NCBI GenBank assembly: GCA_963921195.1
Contig: OY992540.1
Span: 61,016,844 to 61,080,843 of the forward strand
Length of the DNA: 64,000 nucleotides
Source: Pegoplata infirma
Taxonomy: Eukaryota; Arthropoda; Insecta; Diptera; Anthomyiidae
Direction: 5' to 3'
Numbering within the stretch: position 1 is the stretch's first letter; each line of letters opens with the position of its first letter. The notes under the pieces are model-generated. The model ran no database searches. It saw only the letters and a program-made list of their open reading frames with translations, and was not told where the DNA came from. The position numbers were made by a program, and so were the translations under genes. This document shows, one piece after another, positions 32,154-42,107 of the stretch.

Positions 32154-34491
32154 TTTTTATTTTTTTTTTTCATATTTTATTTATTGAATCTTCACTTTAA
32201 GTCCGTGAACTAACAATAAGTGTTCATATCTTATATCTAAATATTCTTAATATTAAGTCCAGCCAGTGCCAGACAAAATTTCATTTTCTCATATATTTCT
32301 TAAATTTATTTGTTTATAAATGTTCTCAAATGCATCTCTCCTTCCAGTTAGTTAGCTAAATCAGCAGTCACCCTCCTTCTAAGGCGTTGGTGGCCACGAT
32401 TATTAAGTAGATTTCTTGCTAGATAGTTTGGATGCGTTTCCAGTTTTCTCATGTAATTTTGTGTATGTTTTACGATTTCATCTTTAACATAAGCAACATT
32501 TAAATCCTTGTGTATGTTGGAATTTCTAATATACCAAGGGGCGCATGTTATTATTCGTAAAATGTTGTTCTGTTTCCTTTGAATTCTCTCCACATTAGAT
32601 GATGACGCAGTGCCCCATAGCTGAATGCCGTAGCACCATATAGGTTTTAAAATTGAATTGTACAACAAAAGCTTACAATCTAAACTAAGTTTAGAATTCC
32701 TTCCAATCAACCAATTAACTTCAATAGTCTTTAACTTCATCTGAGATAATTTTGCATCTAAATGTGTTTTCCACGTGAGACGACGATCAAGATGAATACC
32801 GAGGTATTTAACATTCGTATGTTGGGGTACATTGTGGTTATTAATTTGTATGTGGGGACAAGTTTCTCTTCTCAACGTGAAAGTTACGTGAACACATTTT
32901 TGCTCATTTACCTTTATCTTCCACTTTTGTAACCATTCTTCTAATTGAAGAATGTGACTCTGCAGTATTCGTGTAGCTTCAAGCGGGTTGTCATGGGTGC
33001 TTAAAATAGCAGTATCGTCAGCAAATGTTGAAGTGTGGGTATTGGAATTTGTTGGCATGTCAGAAGTATACAGAATATACAAAAGCGGTCCCAAGATACT
33101 ACCTTGTGGAACTCCAGCTTGTATAAAATGAGGGGTGCTAACAAAATCGTTCTCCTTGATCGCAAATTTTCGATTTGTTATATAGCTTTCGAGTAATTTA
33201 TGCGTATTTGGTGGTAACACATTTTTAATTTTATAGAGTAAACCCTCATGCCAAACCTTATCGAATGCTTGTGAGACATCAATAAAAAGTGCGGAGCAAT
33301 ACTTTTTTTCTTCATAGGCTCTTCTAATTTCACTTACCAGTCTATGAACTTGCTCAATAGTTCCATGTTTTCTTCTAAATCCAAACTGATGATCCGGAAT
33401 AGAGTTATTCTGAGTTACAGCTATAGTTAATCTGTTTACTAACAGTTTTTCGAAAAGTTTGGATAAACTGGACAACAGACTGATAGGTCTATATGATTCA
33501 ACTTTTGTATGATCTTTGCCTGGCTTGGGTATCATTTTAACGACTGAAATTTTCCATTCTGGGGGATAATGTTCAAGGCGTAATAAAGCATTAAAAATAA
33601 ATAGAATTATTCTTAATGCTATCCGGGGTAACTCCAAAAGCATTTTGTTACTGATCATATCAATACCAAATGCCTTTTTAGGGTTTAAATCAACAATTGC
33701 CTTTTCGACCTCTCGCATCTCAAACCGGATGGGTTCTGCTCTGCGCTTGGGTAAAATTGGTGGCAACTCTACTATAACACTTGATTCATTTGGCGTGAAA
33801 ACATTTTTTAAGTGTTCAACAAACAGATCTACTTTTTCAGTATCATTTCTAGCCCAACCTCCGTTTGGCTTACGCAAAGGAGGCTTACATATGACAGGTC
33901 TTTTCAAATTCTTGGTAGCACGCCATAGCGAGTAATCCGTTTTTGAAGTAGGCTCCAGATTTTCTAAAAATCTGTTTAGTGATGCGACTCTCTGCGATTC
34001 AAGTAGTCTTCGTAAATTATTTGTGCATTTTTTCAATCGTGATTTGAGTTGAGGAGATCTGTGCAGTTGCCACTCTCTACGAACTCTTCTTTTTTCATTT
34101 AAGAGTCGTTCGACATCAACAGAAAAAACTGGGTTTTGTCTGGATTGTCGGGGGGGTTTAGTAGCAAGTCGAGCAGCAAGTTTGAGATTGGATTCAAAAT
34201 TCCTGAGCGAAAGGTCAATTTCATCTGGTGTTCTTAGCGATATGTTTTCTGAGCAGTGAGTACTGAGAAATTTTTTATATTTTAGCCAATTTGTTCCTTT
34301 GCCTGTCAGTGCTAAGTCACCAGTGGGGGATACAATTTCTCGGGGGTTAAGGAGAGTAACAATAGTGGGTGTGTGGTCTGAAGAGAGTTCCAATGAAGAT
34401 TCTACATTAACGAAATTTCTTTCTATATTTCTAGTCACACCAAAGTCGATAAGATCAGGAATCTTATTACGGTCTGAAGGCCAGTAAGTCG
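32154..34491 (-). mobile_element. 5'-truncated jockey-type non-LTR retrotransposon
   Basis: About 2.34 kb on the minus strand: the end of the endonuclease domain, a full reverse transcriptase, a 3' untranslated region of about 180 bp with AATAAA-type signals near 32176-32185, and an A-rich tail (T-rich on the plus strand, 32154-32170). An 11-bp target duplication, GTAGGAATATT, lies at 32143-32153 and 34492-34502 and is perfect. The 5' truncation is typical of target-primed reverse transcription. An intact frame and a perfect duplication suggest a young insertion. Confidence 0.92.
32348..34489 (-). CDS. Reverse transcriptase ORF2 of jockey-type element, N-terminus lost
   Basis: The open frame enters from the truncated 5' end (TYWPSDRNKIPDLIDF), so no native start exists here; a GTG at 34438 is only the first start-like codon. 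Counting from that codon, the frame runs 696 residues. SSDHTPTIV (about residues 19-27) is the last motif of an APE-type endonuclease; the catalytic N-terminal part is missing. The reverse transcriptase follows: PKPGKDHTKVESYRPISLL (about 305-323), FIDVSQAFD with the first catalytic Asp near 387, GVPQGSILGPLLY (about 443-455), FADD with the catalytic Asp pair near 474-475, and KYLGIHLD (about 544-551). The C-terminus has the WCYGIQLWG and IQRKQNNILR blocks usual in jockey-clade elements. No RNase H follows, as expected for jockey. There are no stops or frameshifts. It could make reverse transcriptase in principle but lacks its nuclease and promoter. Confidence 0.95.
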   Translation of the reverse strand, partial: TYWPSDRNKIPDLIDFGVTRNIERNFVNVESSLELSSDHTPTIVTLLNPREIVSPTGDLALTGKGTNWLKYKKFLSTHCSENISLRTPDEIDLSLRNFESNLKLAARLATKPPRQSRQNPVFSVDVERLLNEKRRVRREWQLHRSPQLKSRLKKCTNNLRRLLESQRVASLNRFLENLEPTSKTDYSLWRATKNLKRPVICKPPLRKPNGGWARNDTEKVDLFVEHLKNVFTPNESSVIVELPPILPKRRAEPIRFEMREVEKAIVDLNPKKAFGIDMISNKMLLELPRIALRIILFIFNALLRLEHYPPEWKISVVKMIPKPGKDHTKVESYRPISLLSSLSKLFEKLLVNRLTIAVTQNNSIPDHQFGFRRKHGTIEQVHRLVSEIRRAYEEKKYCSALFIDVSQAFDKVWHEGLLYKIKNVLPPNTHKLLESYITNRKFAIKENDFVSTPHFIQAGVPQGSILGPLLYILYTSDMPTNSNTHTSTFADDTAILSTHDNPLEATRILQSHILQLEEWLQKWKIKVNEQKCVHVTFTLRRETCPHIQINNHNVPQHTNVKYLGIHLDRRLTWKTHLDAKLSQMKLKTIEVNWLIGRNSKLSLDCKLLLYNSILKPIWCYGIQLWGTASSSNVERIQRKQNNILRIITCAPWYIRNSNIHKDLNVAYVKDEIVKHTQNYMRKLETHPNYLARNLLNNRGHQRLRRRVTADLAN

Positions 34492-34676
34492 GTAGGAATA
34501 TTCCAGTGAATATTCATTTAAAATAAATGAAATTTTATTTAAAAACCATTCCACTATTTTTGCATTTAAAATAAAATCATATTACAGTCAATTTTGAATG
34601 TTAATTTAATGACTAACCAAATCGTTAAAAAACTAATGAATATTTACTTATTTTGTATTGAAAAACATTAAGAGTG

Positions 34677-35792
34677 TAGAAGAAATTTTTTACAGCCAAA
34701 ATTTATTGTAACGGAAAATTCCTTTTTAAAACAGTAAACTATTTTTTTTAACTACAGAAATAGTAGAAAGAAATCCTTAATAAAATAAGTAATTTTTCTT
34801 TTAAAATAACTTTAATTTTCTTAGTGTATATTTCCGAATAACAAAGTGAGCATAGTCCCATACTCTGGTTAGAGGGTATATCTTTAGTGCATTTTTCTTA
34901 AAAAAAAAAAACTTTAAAAAATATTCAAAGAAAATTTTTAACATATTGTATTTTTTGTGCATATCGCAAGGTTATAAAGATGCCCATTACCATAAACTAT
35001 AATTTTGTTTACAAAATAAAATTGATGCAATATCATCAAATGCCCCTAGGAAAAGGAAACGATTTTTACCATATTTACCCATCACTCTGCATAATTATAC
35101 AAAAATACATTTTAAAACGTTTGTATGTGTATGCGTGTGTGCATCATACTCATTACCGGAAATGACAAAGTTTAATAAAGTGCGTATTATATGAGACTCT
35201 ATTGATAATGATTCTGTATGAGTGAGTGTTTGTTCTTTTAAGCAAACTTGTAATGTAATGTACACAAAACTTTACCAATATATTATAAACAATTCACAAA
35301 AAAAAAAACGAAACACCGAAACAAAGACAAAAGAAAATTGTTTGGTCAATGAACGCATTTATACCGCATTCATTGCTATATGAGGCCTACTACAAAAACA
35401 AACAACAGAAAATTCTATAGGGAGAATAAACATATTTGTGGCCCTTAAACTTCAGAGGTTGACAATGAACTTTTGCTGCAAAACAATGTACCAACTCTCT
35501 TTACTCTGTATAAGAAATAAACAACAAACTTGACCGCAGTGTCAAGTAAATTATAAAAAGTACCCATGAGGTCATATAATGTTATGGTAAATATTTTTTG
35601 TTATTTTAAAAAAAGACTAGACAAAAAATTAAAAAAAAATTATATAGGTAAATAAACTAAAAGTACAGGTGTAAAAATTAGATGTTACACCAATAGTAAC
35701 TTTGACAAAGTATGTTTATTACACCGTCAGACAGCTATTAAACATGAACCGTACGATATACGTCCGAAAGTAGAGATCAAATGGAGTAAAAC
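34677..35792. other. No gene seen; two repeat scraps
   Basis: About 34690-34815 repeats 1763-1890. Positions 34818-34880 (CCGAATAACAAAGTGAGC... TTAGAGGGTAT) are the 3' scrap of a mini-me-like copy. The rest (34881-35792) looks unique and AT-rich. The short frame at 34980-35165 has no recognisable similarity. Confidence 0.4.
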
Positions 35793-36261
35793 GGTGACAG
35801 GACATAATCCCCACGGACATTACCCCCATAATGGAAATGGGGATTATGACCGAATTCATTACGGTCATAATCCCCATAATAATTGTGGGTACTATGACCG
35901 TTTCCAAAACGGTCACAATCCCAATGGGGATTATGTCCGTTCCTTGTTGGGATTACGACCGAAATTTTTTCAGTCATAACCCCCATTCACATTATGGGGA
36001 GTAAGTCCAAAGCAATTTTGGTCATAATCCCCGTTTTCTGCAGAGTAAAAAAAAATTCTTTTAATTTTGGCGATTATGACCAACTAGTATAGAAGACATA
36101 ATCCCCATAAAGGGGATTATTGCCATTTGTTACGTGGTCATTATCCTCATAAATCTGGGATTTATGTCCGTTTTTTATTGGGATTATGTCCAAATAATTT
36201 TCGGTCATAGTCCCCACTACCATTATGGGGATTATGTCCGTGGGGATTATGTCATGTCACC
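35793..36261. mobile_element. GGTGAC foldback element, copy 2 (469 bp)
   Basis: Same termini as copy 1 (GGTGACAGGACATAATCCCC; right end in reverse complement GGTGACATGACATAATCCCC). The same interior alternates ATAATCCCCAT and ATGGGGATTATG. It is about 150 bp shorter than copy 1, so the number of internal palindrome units varies. No target duplication could be recognised. Frames on both strands are translations of the motif. Confidence 0.85.
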
Positions 36262-36652
36262 ATTTTGTAAAATATTTTTTAAATATTTGTACTTCCTATA
36301 TAATGTCACTATTGATGGCAAATGAAAGAGGAGAATCTTCGCTTATTTTTCCATGTATTTATTTTGCTATATCAGGAAAAAGGATGTAAATAATGTACTT
36401 TTAAAAATTTATCAAAATATTTTGTTTAAAATTTTAAATGATATTTAAGGACAAAGTTTTGAAAGGACATTACTAAACTCCTTTTTACTCATATATCGAA
36501 GGAATAAAATGGGAAAATTATCGGAAATCCTCTTCTTTAATTTGCCATCACCAGAGGCATCCTAGGATGAGTACATATTTTACAAAAAATAATCCTCTAA
36601 AACTTTGGAGTCCTTTTAAAAGGAAACCGGATCACGAAATCAAAAAACTGTT
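36262..36652. other. AT-rich stretch, nothing recognised
   Basis: No exon, RNA or repeat was recognised. Confidence 0.35.
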
Positions 36653-36786
36653 GCAGTTTTACTACAATTACTCTCTAGTTTCAAACGTATATTATCCAGT
36701 TCGTGTTTAACGAAACTGTAAATGCAGTTTTACTACATTTACTCTCTAGTTTCAAGAGTATATTATCCAGTTCGTGTTTAACGAAA
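36653..36786. repeat. Two 63-bp direct repeats, 71-bp spacing
   Basis: GCAGTTTTACTACA...ACTCTCTAGTTTCAA and TATATTATCCAGTTCGTGTT occur twice in direct order with few differences. The second unit runs straight into a relic of the CACTGTG family. Confidence 0.85.
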
Positions 36787-36849
36787 TTTGTTTCTTTATT
36801 TCTTGTAATAACACCGTCCGATAAAAATGAAAAATGTAGTTAAACACAA

Positions 36850-37620
36850 ACTGGTAGTCGCGATATTCGCTATTTAAAATTTTGATGCTCAAGTACAATA
36901 AAAACGATATTTTTAAACTTTTGCGATAATTTTTAAATTTAAAACCATTTAAGTCTGTTAAAGTAGCATAACAAATCATAATACCGTGAATTTTTTTGCG
37001 AAAAAACATTTTTCGTTCTCGAAAAATCTATATTTCTGTGAAAAAATGGGTTCAATACAAATATTTTTAGTTTGATTTGAATTTATCACAGCCATGTGGT
37101 AAAGCTAGTTCGTGTACACTAAATCGTATTGTAAATCAGTTTTTTTTAAGTTACCGTATGTATTAGCGATATTCGCGATATTCGCAATTTTTTTTTTAAT
37201 AAAAAACAAATATTTTTTTATATAAATTAGACAATTGCTAAGTTTTTATCATTTAAACTCTTTTGAATATACAAAAAAAAAATTGCTGAAATTTTTTTTC
37301 GCGAAATTTTTTTTCTCGAAATTTTTTCCAATTTTTTTTATTTTGCTATTAATTTATGAAAATGTGTGGAATACGATACATTGCAGACACAAAATTTTTC
37401 TAAAATTTTTTTTCGCGATACAAAATTTTTCTAAAAATATTTTCGCGAAATTTTTTTCTCGATTTTTTTTTTTTTATTTTTTTTTTATTTTGCTATCAAT
37501 TTATAAAAATGTGTAGAATACAATACATTGCAGACACAAAATTAAAAAAAAAATAAAAAATTTCGCGGAATTTTTTTCGCGAAAATAGCAATGAATTTTT
37601 TTAAATTTATATTTAAAAAC
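36850..37620. mobile_element. Decayed CACTGTG-family relic
   Basis: It has the TCGCGATATTCGCTATTTAA block, a TTTAAAACCATTTAAGTCTG block and TTCAATACAAATATTTTTAG-TTTGATTTGAA, all in the order seen in 28720-29690 but without the MITE. It also has two inner copies of AATGTGTGGAATACGATACATTGCAGACACAAAATT (split here as related words near 37359-37405 and 37505-37545). The outer TIRs are gone. Confidence 0.65.
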
Positions 37621-38925
37621 TTTCCCAAACTTTCCCAAGATATTAAATTTTCAATACGTTAATTCTAGCTCGAGGTTATATATCCTTTACTTATATAAAC
37701 CTAGGTATTCTCATAGAATAATTAAAAAAAAAAAATGCTGTTTTAAATTTATTTATGTTGGTAATTTTTGCAAAACTTAGTCGACACGTGTTTCCGAATT
37801 TGTCAGATTCCTGTAGTACAAGTAACAAAGGGAATTTAAATGACAAATCGTTAATGCTCAAACGAAAAAAAAAAAAATAAACACTTAACTCAAAACTCAT
37901 TGAGCATTAGAAGAAGACAATTGTACGTTCTCTTAATCAGATTACAACTGTCAAACAACCAACAAAAAATTATTAAAACAGATGTACAAATGATTACCCA
38001 TTGGATAATACTATATTCAAGTTGTAGTTGTAATGCTAAAATGTATGGGCAATTGCCATTGTGCTAATCGTGAACGTGCTATTCATCTTTTTTCATATTC
38101 TGATTAATTTTTATTAAAAAATATTTTTTTTATAAAAATATTACATTTTGAGTAGGACTTTTCTAGCTCAATGAGTGTAGAGTTGAATATGTATTAATAT
38201 TTTTGTTTTAACATTGGCAATTGTCATTTAAATTCTTTATGCTACTTGTAGTATAGCATTTTTATATTTGCTGAATAGTCTTGACAATGGAATCTGGCAG
38301 ATTTCAAAACACATTGTCGGCTTAGTCTTGCAAAAATTACCAACTTAAATAAATTTAAAAAAGAAAAATAATTTTCTTGAAAATCAAAGTTTCACCCCAT
38401 ATTCTAATTTTCATTATTTTTAAAAGTTTTTACATTTTCCAAATTTCGTTGCATATTTTTTATTATAAAAACCGTATGGTTTGTCTAATTTTTTTTCTAT
38501 TTATGTCCATTACTTTAAAAAAAATGCTCTTTTTTTAGCCTCTATATGCATTTTTGCTATGAAACTGACTCCAACGCAACAGTATGTCTGTTGCGTTGTC
38601 AGTTCAGCGAATGTGTACCGCACATTAGGCCTAAATAATAATTTGAGGGATCTTTACGCCATATATAAATATACATATGTGGCCAAATAATAGAAAACCC
38701 CACACACAGTAGATTTTCTTTTATTTTAATTTAAATATATGGCAGTGTGTTGCAGTTTTATTCTATTTACATAATTGTAGAGGTAGTTTAAGTTTTCAGT
38801 TATGTTTGTCAAAATATCTGTGAATAAAAAAAAATATCCATTTTTTAAATTTATTTTGTTATACCCATATGATGTTGTCTTTCTTCGTTACATATTTTTC
38901 ATTACAGCAATGAGGTATTTCAGAC
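37621..38925. other. No gene seen
   Basis: Two segments (about 38190-38360) resemble 26810-26970 (TTTGTTTTAACATTRGCAATTG, TGAATAKTCTTGACAATGGAATCTG, ACCAACTTAAAT), making a dispersed repeat. Positions 38560-38700 form a GC-richer unique patch (CTGACTCCAACGCAACAGTATG) with an inverted ACGCAACAG/CTGTTGCGT pair. No exon could be proven. Confidence 0.4.
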
Positions 38926-39331
38926 TAGAGATGGGGCTGGTCACGTGATTTGCGTGATTCACGTGAATCACGCGTGAGTCTGAGTGATTTTCATTTCAAT
39001 AACGTGGTTGTGAGTGAGCGTGAGTGGAAAAAAATCTGAGTGAGTGATTAGTGAGTGAGTCATTTATTTTTTGCGTGAGTTTGCGTGATTAAATTTTTTG
39101 ATTTGCCGAATTTTTTTTTAATTTTTTTAAATTTTTTTTTTTTGGAAGAAAATGAGTAGCTTTTGCGTGACTCACGCGTGAGAGTGATTGAATCTGGCGT
39201 GATTCTCACTATTCACGTGAGTGAGCGTGAGTAAAAAAAAAAATTGAGTGAGTGATTAGTGAGTGATTCGATTATTTTTTGCGTGAGCGTGAATGAGTGT
39301 GAGTCAAAATCTACTCATGCGCCCATCTCTA
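38926..39331. mobile_element. hAT-type MITE, 406 bp, with perfect 8-bp duplication
   Basis: The ends TAGAGATGGGGC and (reverse complement) TAGAGATGGGCGC match the NAGNGATGGGC style of many hAT elements. TTTCAGAC stands at 38918-38925 and again at 39332-39339, a perfect 8-bp duplication as hAT transposases make. The interior is packed with GTGAGT, CACGTGA and GCGTGA words arranged in both directions, and splits into two similar halves (38940-39060 and 39165-39305) around a T-rich centre. It is non-coding. Confidence 0.92.
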
Positions 39332-39339
39332 TTTCAGAC

Positions 39340-40839
39340 ACTGAGCAAAATTTCACGAATATTGTGAAATAATTTCATAAAATTTGCTTTATTAGATTTC
39401 ATAGTTTCATTTAAATTACTCGTTAGATTTTCATTTTTTAGATATTTTTTACGAAATAGTTTGTTATTAGTAAAAGAACTTCTACTTTGAAGAATTTTAC
39501 CCCAGAAATGGATTACCTTGTATTTTGGGTTTTTTTTTAACAGCAATTTTTCAAAAAAACATGGGGGTAAAAAGTAAGATCAGATTTACATTTAAACTAT
39601 AAAAAATTTCAAAAACTACAATTTGTATTTTCTCTGAATATTTTCATTAGTTTTATGAAACGTTTCATAACTTTAAATTTTAATGATACATAGTGTTTTT
39701 TTTTTAAATTCTTATGTAAATTAAATTTTTCAAAAACTAATCATTGCCCAATATCAAGTATTAACTAGTCGGTTATGATTAATATTTTACATATTATCCC
39801 CTACTTTTCTTTTTATTAAGTTTGACATATATGTCTTTCTGTCTGTCCATCCATTATCTGGTCTTTCTAATCTTTACAAATTTTGCTAAAGATTTAAACA
39901 TTTAAAATAAAATAAAACAATAAAAATGTATAAAAAAATTTATATTTTATAAAAATTGATTTATCGACTAGAGGTGCATAGTTTGTGGGGGAAATGTTTT
40001 GGTTGTAGTATATGGGGAATGAAAACTGGCCGTCAATTAATGTCAGGCTGGTGGCAAGGCGATGCAACGTTTAAAAATGAACAAAAATTCATTGATGGTT
40101 GACCTATTTTGTAAAATGTTTTATGAGCCAACATAATTTTTAGTCAAATTATAAAAGAGAAAATAGAAAAATTGTAAAATGCACACACTAGGAGATGAGT
40201 GAGTATAGTGTTAATGACATGTATAGTGTGAAAATTTGGGGAAATTAAAATGATTCAAGGAGGATAATTTGAATTAAATACATGATTAAAGTATGTTTAT
40301 TTTATGGCTATAATCAGTTTCTATAATGACGGTTTTTTTCGAAAATTATATAAAGATTTCAATCTTTTATTTTAATTGTTTAAAAATAATTTTAATGTGT
40401 ATTTTAAATTTAATGCATTATTGCTCTTGCACTTGACTTGTTATCATCTTTCAGTTAGAATTCCCATCAAGATTCATATATATATTTTTTTTTTTTGTTT
40501 CTTATACAATGGACTTCAATGTCGTTCGTGTTAAGAAATCTTTTATAACAAATCACGTCCATTTTGTCTTGTCTCATATGTGTCTGTCTGCTGCATGTAT
40601 TTTTTTTTTTGTTTTTTGCATTAATATTTGCCATATGTGCCCCATTCAATATGACACATGTATTTGCTGCTTCCAAGGAAATGAAAATAATGTTGATGAA
40701 AAACAAAGAAAAAAAAACTTAGAAAACCAACTAGAAATCTGAATTAATTTCTTAACAATAATACTTATTCTTGGTTACAATTTTCCCTTTTTTTTGTTTG
40801 TCAGTTTGTTTGCCCTTTTTTGTTCTACTATTAGACTGA
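39340..40839. other. No gene seen; one mini-me-like scrap
   Basis: Positions 39835-39860 (GTCTTTCTGTCTGTCCATCC) are a GTCY scrap of a mini-me-like copy. 40430-40770 is a unique stretch with overlapping short frames on both strands, none protein-like. Confidence 0.35.
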
Positions 40840-41530
40840 CATTTTTTTGTATGGCAAACATTTTTTTCCCCGATTTTGAACGTCCGTGTAAATTTTCGTT
40901 CTCTCAGGCCTTAAACTTATGGGGTACAAATTTGAGGTCAATCGGCGATAAACGTTTTGGATTTTTGAAATTTTTGAAAAAAAACTGTCCTGCGATAGAT
41001 CACATTTTTAATGAGCTGAACCGGAATATTAAGCAAATTTAGGAAATTGGTCGAATGATTTTCGAAATAACACTATTTGAAATTTGCGAAAAATAATAAC
41101 TCTTTCATAGAGCTTGAGACAGTCTATCATTTAAACTTAATTTGATCCAACTCCGATCAGTGTAACTCGAGGCTCCCTTCGATCAAAATTTCCACCAATA
41201 TACTGGATTTTTAAAAAATTTAAAAAATTAACTTGCGATACTTTTTTTTATAATTTGGCAAGCTTAATATACATATCAAAAAAAAAAATGAAATCGGTCG
41301 ATCGTCTTTTCTAGATATCGCCATTTGAAATTTGTCAAATTGTTTCCAAAAATGACGGTTTTTCCCTACGTTTAAATTTAAAAATATCTCAAAATTTTTT
41401 TACTCTGTCTATTTCGTAGAGCTTGAGATAAACTTTAATTTAAACTTAATTTGAGCCAAATCAGAATATTTTAACCCATGGCGCCCTTCAATCAAAGTTT
41501 ATAGTTTTGTGTGAAAATTTTCTAGAAAAA
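40840..41530. repeat. Dispersed old repeat (GATCAAAGTTT family)
   Basis: GGTCAATCGGCGATAAACG, TTGATCCAACTCCGATCAG-TGTAACTCG, TTTTAACCCATGGCGCCCTTC and ATCAAAGTTTATAG recur as three successive related blocks. The same family flanks the foldback insertion at 23.3-23.9 kb and gives its uninserted state. Confidence 0.6.
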
Positions 41531-41817
41531 CAAAATTTTTACACAAAAAAAAAACCTTGTCAAATTACTAGAAAAAGTCTCGTAATCTCATTTTACCTAT
41601 ATTTGACAGTTTTCCTTGTTTTTTAAAAAAACATTTTTGATAGAATTTAACTTTTTTTTTTTTGTAATTTAACAAATTTCCAACTTTTTTTACAAAAAAA
41701 AAATCAAGTAAACTCACGAGAATTCCTTGTAGGTTTTACTGCGCCAAAAAAGTTATAAATTTGCAATGTTATTGGTAAAAATCTTGTAAAAATAAAAAAA
41801 GTTTGTAATTTTAACTA

Positions 41818-42045
41818 GACTCAAAATAATTCTACAGTAAAAGGGTTAGTAAGTGATATTGTACCAAAATCTACTAATTAGTTACTAATTTTAGTATCTT
41901 CAAAGTACTAACATTAGTAATTTTTACTGGTTTTGACTAATATTAGTTAAAAATTTTAGTATTGGTTACCAATTTCTGCACTAGGTCCCTTTGGACTAAA
42001 ATTAGTTAAATTTTTAGTATCTAATACCCACGTTTTTTTTGAGTG
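41818..42045. mobile_element. 228-bp TA-class MITE, copy 1
   Basis: Ends GACTCAAAATAATTC and (reverse complement) CACTCAAAAAAAACG; TA at 41816-41817 and 42046-42047. The interior is rich in ACTAATTTTAGTA palindromic words. It is the same length as the copy at 53922-54149 and differs by only a few substitutions. Confidence 0.85.
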
Positions 42046-42107
42046 TAGGAATTCTCGTAAAATAGGAGGTAGCAAAAAACTATAAAAGTCAGTACCAAAT
42101 CAAATTA

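Larger units (their letters stand above)
32129..34676. mobile_element. TA-class MITE hosting a jockey insertion
   Basis: CACTCAAAAATTATGTAGG at the left and (reverse complement) CACTCTTAATGTTTTTCAA at the right are flanked by TA on both sides (32127-32128, 34677-34678). Removing the retrotransposon and one copy of its 11-bp duplication leaves a MITE of about 200 bp. Confidence 0.65.

Noticed and set aside
33645..33935. Plus-strand 96-codon frame (and 34299-34487)
   Set aside because: Antisense shadows of the jockey reverse transcriptase.
32348..34438. GTG at 34438 as the true start of the reverse transcriptase
   Set aside because: Conserved endonuclease sequence (TYWPSDRNKIPDLIDF) continues in frame upstream to the truncation point, so the start has been lost.
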